From the NCBI RefSeq assembly GCF_003751445.1, contig NZ_RJUU01000002.1, positions 620,001 to 684,000 of the forward strand: DNA of 64,000 nt, read 5' to 3'. The notes below the pieces were generated by a model. The model was not told the origin of the DNA, did no database searches, and saw nothing but the letters and a program-made list of their open reading frames with translations. The translations under genes and the position numbers were made by a program. Positions 60,822-64,000 of the stretch are shown here, piece after piece. Numbering within the stretch: position 1 is the stretch's first letter; every line of letters starts with the position of its first letter. The stretch is from Streptomyces sp. 840.1. Lineage in GTDB: Bacteria > Actinomycetota > Actinomycetes > Streptomycetales > Streptomycetaceae.

Positions 60822-63800
60822 CTATGCCCCCGCGTGGACGTACGTCGCCCAGATGTGGGGCCTGTCCGGGATTCGGCGCCGTAGCCGGCGGACCGTGTCG
60901 TGCAGGGCCTGTGCGGCGCCGGGGCTGTCCGGGGCGGTCGTGCGGCGATAGAAGTCGCGCGTCATGTGGTCGGCGTGCATGCTGTCGATCGTCCACAGGG
61001 TGCCGACCGCTGTAGGGAAGCCCGCAAGCAGGAATGAACTCGTGATGTGGATGGCCTCGTCCACCAGGCGTTCGGCGGTGCGGGCGGTGCCGCAGGCGGC
61101 GAGGAAGACGAGCCGTGCCGAGCGCGGGCGGACCCGGCAGATCTCCAGGACCGAGACCGGCTCGCCGCTGGGCAGATGCAGCAGGGCGCCCGAGGGCTCC
61201 GCCGGGTCCGACGCCGCATGGCAGCCGAAATGGGCCCATGAGGCCTCGTGCAGCGCGGCGAGCACCGCCGCACGGGTGGCGGCCGGGCCGATCAGAGGTG
61301 GCCGCGCACCGAGAAGTTCGGCCGCGTGGGTCGCTGCCGCCGCCACGCCGGGGAGGTCGTCCTCGGGTGCTGCGACGAGGAGTGCGCTGCCGTGGTCGGC
61401 GGTGTCCCGCCGGCGGGCGCGGGCCCGCGCGTAGGCGAGGGTCTGCAGGCCGGGTGCGTAGGACGAGACCACGGTGTCGAGCGCGGCGCCGCAGCCGTCC
61501 TCGGCGCATTCGGACGCCGTGCACTCGGCCGCGTGCAGCGGCAGGGCGCTGAACGGTCCGGTCGCCACCCACCAGACACGCGGCCACTCACCACCGCGCG
61601 GGACGGTCGCCACCGGCCCCACGGACTCCAGGACCGGGCGCACGATGCTGTGCCAGGTCCACGCCAGCGTCTCGCGGACCACTCTGCCTGCGGCGACGAG
61701 CTGAAGAGGTGAGGGGCGGGACGCCCCCTGGGCGTTGATGGCATCGACCGCATCGCGCAGTCGACGGGCCCCTTCGGCGATCTCGTCGGCACCGGGTGCG
61801 AGGCGCAGTGAGGTGACCGAGTGCCGGGTGATGACGAGTGCGTGGCAGTAGCGCTTGCCGTGGTTGAGGACGACGACGGGGCCATCGACGGCGAGCGCCC
61901 TGCACCCCGCTGCCGTCAGTGGCCGCAGGAAGTCCTCGAACCCGGGCCGCGTGCGGATGTGCGCTACGAGATCGTCCAGTTCGTTGGACGTGCGCAGGGC
62001 CGCGAGCCGGGCCCACTCGGCGGCCCCTGCCGTAGAGACGTCCCCTTCGGGCCGGGAGTCGGGCCGGCTGCCGCGCCACATATCGAGTCCGGTGTCGAGT
62101 CGCGTGTCCGACTGAGTGTCGAGTCGGGTGTCGAGCCGGTCGGTCAGTTGCTGGAACCGTTCGGCCAGTTCCGGAAACGCGGCCTGCAGGTCACTGATGT
62201 CCGCGCGGGCCTCGATGCGGCGCGCCAACAGCAGGCCACGGCCGCGTTCGAGCAGTTCGGCGGCACGGGCGACGTCGGCGCCCCGGACCGTCCGGCCCGG
62301 GGCGGGGAGGCTGTCGGGGCCGGGCCGCTGCCCCGCGGCCAGGGCGCGCACGTCCCGTTCCATCAGCCGCACCCGCTCCTCGATCCGCACGGCGGACTCG
62401 CGCAGATCGAGGGCGCACAGGATCAGCTCGACGACCCCTCGGATGTCGCCCTCGAAGGTGGACAGGCCGTGCTCGGCGGATGCCTGGTCGCTGCCTCGGT
62501 CGGTGATCCCCGCCATCGCCTCGACGGCCGCTTCGAGATGCGTCAGTGCCGGTCCGATCCCCTGCTCCCCGCCGCTGATCGCGCGGGCCGCTGCCCCGAT
62601 CTCGTTGTTGGCGCGCATCCAAGCGGAACCGACGAGGTCGTCCCAGCCCTTGGCGGGCTCGCGGCCGGCGAGGCGGGAGCGGAGCCCGTCGGCGAAGGCG
62701 GCGAGCGGACCGAGCAGGAGGCCGGCGCCCCGCGCCGGCTCGGAGGCGGTGTCGCCGGCCACGGATGTATCCGGGCGGCGCACGGGGTCAGGGGCGTCCG
62801 TGACGGATATATCCGGGAGGCGGTCGCGGCCGATGAGGTCGAACATCGGGCCCATCACGTCGGCCAGGTCGATCGGTGACCCGTCCGGCGTCAGATCCTT
62901 CAGAACGCCCTCCAGGCTCCGCGCCTCGGTGAGCAGCGCCCGTGCCCTCTCCGGTTCGACGGCGCGAAGGGCGGCGGAACGCTGCATCAGGACCCTGACG
63001 AGCGTCATCGTCGCCATGATCCGCATCGGATGTCCGACGGGGCATGCCGCGAACGTCCTGCGGCACTGTGCGACGACCCCGTCGTCGAGGTCGGGCCGGG
63101 GGCCTCCCGGCCCCACGGATTCGACCAGGTCGACATAAGCGTCGCCCATCAGGTCGAACCAGGGCGGTTCCTCCCCGTCGGCCGCCCCGGCCCGGGTGGT
63201 CTCCCGCAGCCCGTGGGCGATGCGCCGGGCACGCTCCAACTGCGCGGGCTCATGGCCGAACACGTAGTTCTGCAGGGCGTTGTGGAACTCCGTGCGTGCT
63301 GCCAGCACCTCCTGGTCGGTCCGGCTCAGGCCGGCGCCCTCCTGAAGGGCGGCCTCCTCGGGAGTCGGCGCGGGAGCCGAGGCGAGCAGGGCCGCCGCCT
63401 CACGCGCGCCTTCCGCGTCGTGGGAGCCGAGCGACAGTATGCTGAGGGCGTGGGCGAGTATCCGGTCGTACTCGCTGGGCGAGCCACCGGAGTTGGCTCC
63501 GGCCTCACGGAGCAGCCGTACGACCTCTTCGAGGACGGCGGGATCGGGCCGTTCCGCGATACCGGCGGACAGGATGCTGCCGAGCGCCCCGGACAGGTGA
63601 CGGCGCAGCTCGGGGTCGTCATCGTCTGTGACGTCGAGGATCTCGCGGAGCGTCGTTGCGGCGGAGTCGAGGTCCTCGGGACTGTCGAGGCGGATCTCGG
63701 ACATCCGGGACAACGCCTCGACTGCCCGGCGGATCTCGTCGGGCATGTCCTCGTCCCGCGCGATGTCCGCCGTGATCGTGAGGGCGGCAACGGGCAGCGC

Positions 63801-64000
63801 GACAACGAGGATTCCCCGGCGCAGCAGATCCGTCGCGGGGAATCCGGGCGGGGCGAGGGCGAGCGCCTCCTCGGCCAGCCCGCGGGACTCGGCCTCGAGC
63901 AGCCCCGCGCGGGCGGGCGCACGGTGGCGCAGGGCCTCGGCGCGCAGCCCGGTGAGGGCGGCCAGGACCGCGAGATGAGCATGCCGCTTGGGGTGGTCGG
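60822..64000 (-). CDS. TPR-CHAT domain protein, 5' end beyond window
   Basis: A large caspase-like protein, at least 1058 residues, that is cut off at the window edge. An ATG at 63746 might be taken as its start, but the frame stays open and looks coding up to base 64000 (RGLAEEALALAPPGFPATD and PVAALTITADIARDED), so the N-terminus is outside. The visible part is helical and TPR-like. The C-terminal CHAT domain contains the catalytic His in WAHFGCHA and Cys in FLAACGTAR. CHAT proteases often act in conflict or stress systems. Partner genes are not visible. Confidence 0.88.
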   Translation of the reverse strand, partial: DHPKRHAHLAVLAALTGLRAEALRHRAPARAGLLEAESRGLAEEALALAPPGFPATDLLRRGILVVALPVAALTITADIARDEDMPDEIRRAVEALSRMSEIRLDSPEDLDSAATTLREILDVTDDDDPELRRHLSGALGSILSAGIAERPDPAVLEEVVRLLREAGANSGGSPSEYDRILAHALSILSLGSHDAEGAREAAALLASAPAPTPEEAALQEGAGLSRTDQEVLAARTEFHNALQNYVFGHEPAQLERARRIAHGLRETTRAGAADGEEPPWFDLMGDAYVDLVESVGPGGPRPDLDDGVVAQCRRTFAACPVGHPMRIMATMTLVRVLMQRSAALRAVEPERARALLTEARSLEGVLKDLTPDGSPIDLADVMGPMFDLIGRDRLPDISVTDAPDPVRRPDTSVAGDTASEPARGAGLLLGPLAAFADGLRSRLAGREPAKGWDDLVGSAWMRANNEIGAAARAISGGEQGIGPALTHLEAAVEAMAGITDRGSDQASAEHGLSTFEGDIRGVVELILCALDLRESAVRIEERVRLMERDVRALAAGQRPGPDSLPAPGRTVRGADVARAAELLERGRGLLLARRIEARADISDLQAAFPELAERFQQLTDRLDTRLDTQSDTRLDTGLDMWRGSRPDSRPEGDVSTAGAAEWARLAALRTSNELDDLVAHIRTRPGFEDFLRPLTAAGCRALAVDGPVVVLNHGKRYCHALVITRHSVTSLRLAPGADEIAEGARRLRDAVDAINAQGASRPSPLQLVAAGRVVRETLAWTWHSIVRPVLESVGPVATVPRGGEWPRVWWVATGPFSALPLHAAECTASECAEDGCGAALDTVVSSYAPGLQTLAYARARARRRDTADHGSALLVAAPEDDLPGVAAAATHAAELLGARPPLIGPAATRAAVLAALHEASWAHFGCHAASDPAEPSGALLHLPSGEPVSVLEICRVRPRSARLVFLAACGTARTAERLVDEAIHITSSFLLAGFPTAVGTLWTIDSMHADHMTRDFYRRTTAPDSPGAAQALHDTVRRLRRRIPDRPHIWATYVHAGA
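62082..62141 (-). repeat. five copies of a 12-bp in-frame repeat
   Basis: Five imperfect copies of a 12-base unit (consensus GTCGAGTCGGGT on the plus strand) inside the TPR-CHAT gene. They encode a tetrapeptide repeat of Leu-Asp-Thr-x type (RLDTRLDTQSDTRLDT). Because the unit is a multiple of three, copy number can vary without frameshift. Confidence 0.8.

Noticed and set aside
63744..63746. ATG as the start of the CHAT protein
   Set aside because: Coding-like sequence continues without stop to the window edge, so this Met is probably internal.
1..64000. Mobile elements, CRISPR arrays, tRNA genes or a biosynthetic gene cluster
   Set aside because: I looked for transposase motifs, spaced direct repeats, tRNA-like cloverleaf signals and PKS/NRPS modules and saw none; a tRNA scan and repeat search would be needed to exclude short ones.

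Overview
The window is chromosomal DNA of a Streptomyces-type actinomycete. The base composition is very high in G+C and almost every codon in the real genes ends in G or C. GTG and TTG starts are common, and several genes appear to be leaderless. Family content agrees: a second divergent EF-Tu gene, an ECF41 sigma factor, MocR, ROK and UTRA-GntR regulators, an excalibur-domain protein, DUF6493 and SWIM proteins. The gene set (ung, sbcCD, tuf3, purB) suggests a conserved chromosomal arm rather than a plasmid or phage. I see no tRNA, rRNA, insertion sequence, integrase, CRISPR array or recognisable antibiotic gene cluster. The right end of the window cuts through a gene.

Layout. 0-4.5 kb: short-chain dehydrogenase, peptide-type ABC substrate-binding lipoprotein, uracil-DNA glycosylase (ung), a tetratricopeptide-like protein and a small lipoprotein. 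4.5-7.4 kb: a TetR regulator diverging from an FAD monooxygenase and a Gfo/Idh/MocA oxidoreductase, with two identical palindromes between them. 7.5-13.7 kb: apolipoprotein N-acyltransferase (lnt), NTF2-like protein, universal stress protein, flavin reductase, membrane protein. 13.9-16.5 kb: a 52-residue peptide gene with a strong terminator, then TetR plus an alpha/beta hydrolase separated by a perfect 18-bp palindrome, then an excalibur protein. 16.7-20 kb: zinc-ribbon-like unknown, GNAT, undecaprenyl-PP phosphatase (uppP) and a TVP38-type DedA-superfamily protein. 20.2-21.7 kb: EF-Tu3 preceded by a short Ala-rich reading frame and a hairpin. 21.8-32.3 kb: spermidine-synthase-like protein, MFS and EamA transporters, thioesterase, DedA, gamma-carbonic anhydrase, acyltransferase, XRE-cupin regulator, YbaK, AAC(3), CoA-binding and YigZ proteins.

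32.4-36.7 kb: sbcD-sbcC nuclease operon. 36.7-42.8 kb: two Lrp/AsnC regulators, each diverging from a sulfur-related enzyme (rhodanese; methionine gamma-lyase-like), a DUF885 protein, and a membrane-ACT-GNAT fusion. 42.9-46.9 kb: a translationally coupled SWIM zinc finger / DUF6493 pair. 47-51.4 kb: MocR regulator diverging from an EamA exporter, alpha/beta hydrolase, ECF41 sigma factor. 51.6-53.7 kb: UTRA-type GntR regulator with a palindrome over its promoter, and a ROK protein lacking the ROK zinc motif. 54.1-57.8 kb: two-component system diverging from an ABC exporter, with a tandem repeat just behind the response regulator. 57.9-64 kb: small unknown, mug glycosylase, purB, and a large TPR-CHAT protease-like protein that continues past the window edge.

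Themes. Genome maintenance (ung, mug, sbcCD), envelope lipid and lipoprotein metabolism (lnt, uppP, two DedA-superfamily proteins) and sulfur amino-acid handling recur. The best candidates for something undescribed are the SWIM-DUF6493 operon, the truncated TPR-CHAT protein, the leader-ORF/hairpin upstream of tuf3, and two independent cases in which a coding frame runs more than 230 bp into the antisense of its convergent neighbour.
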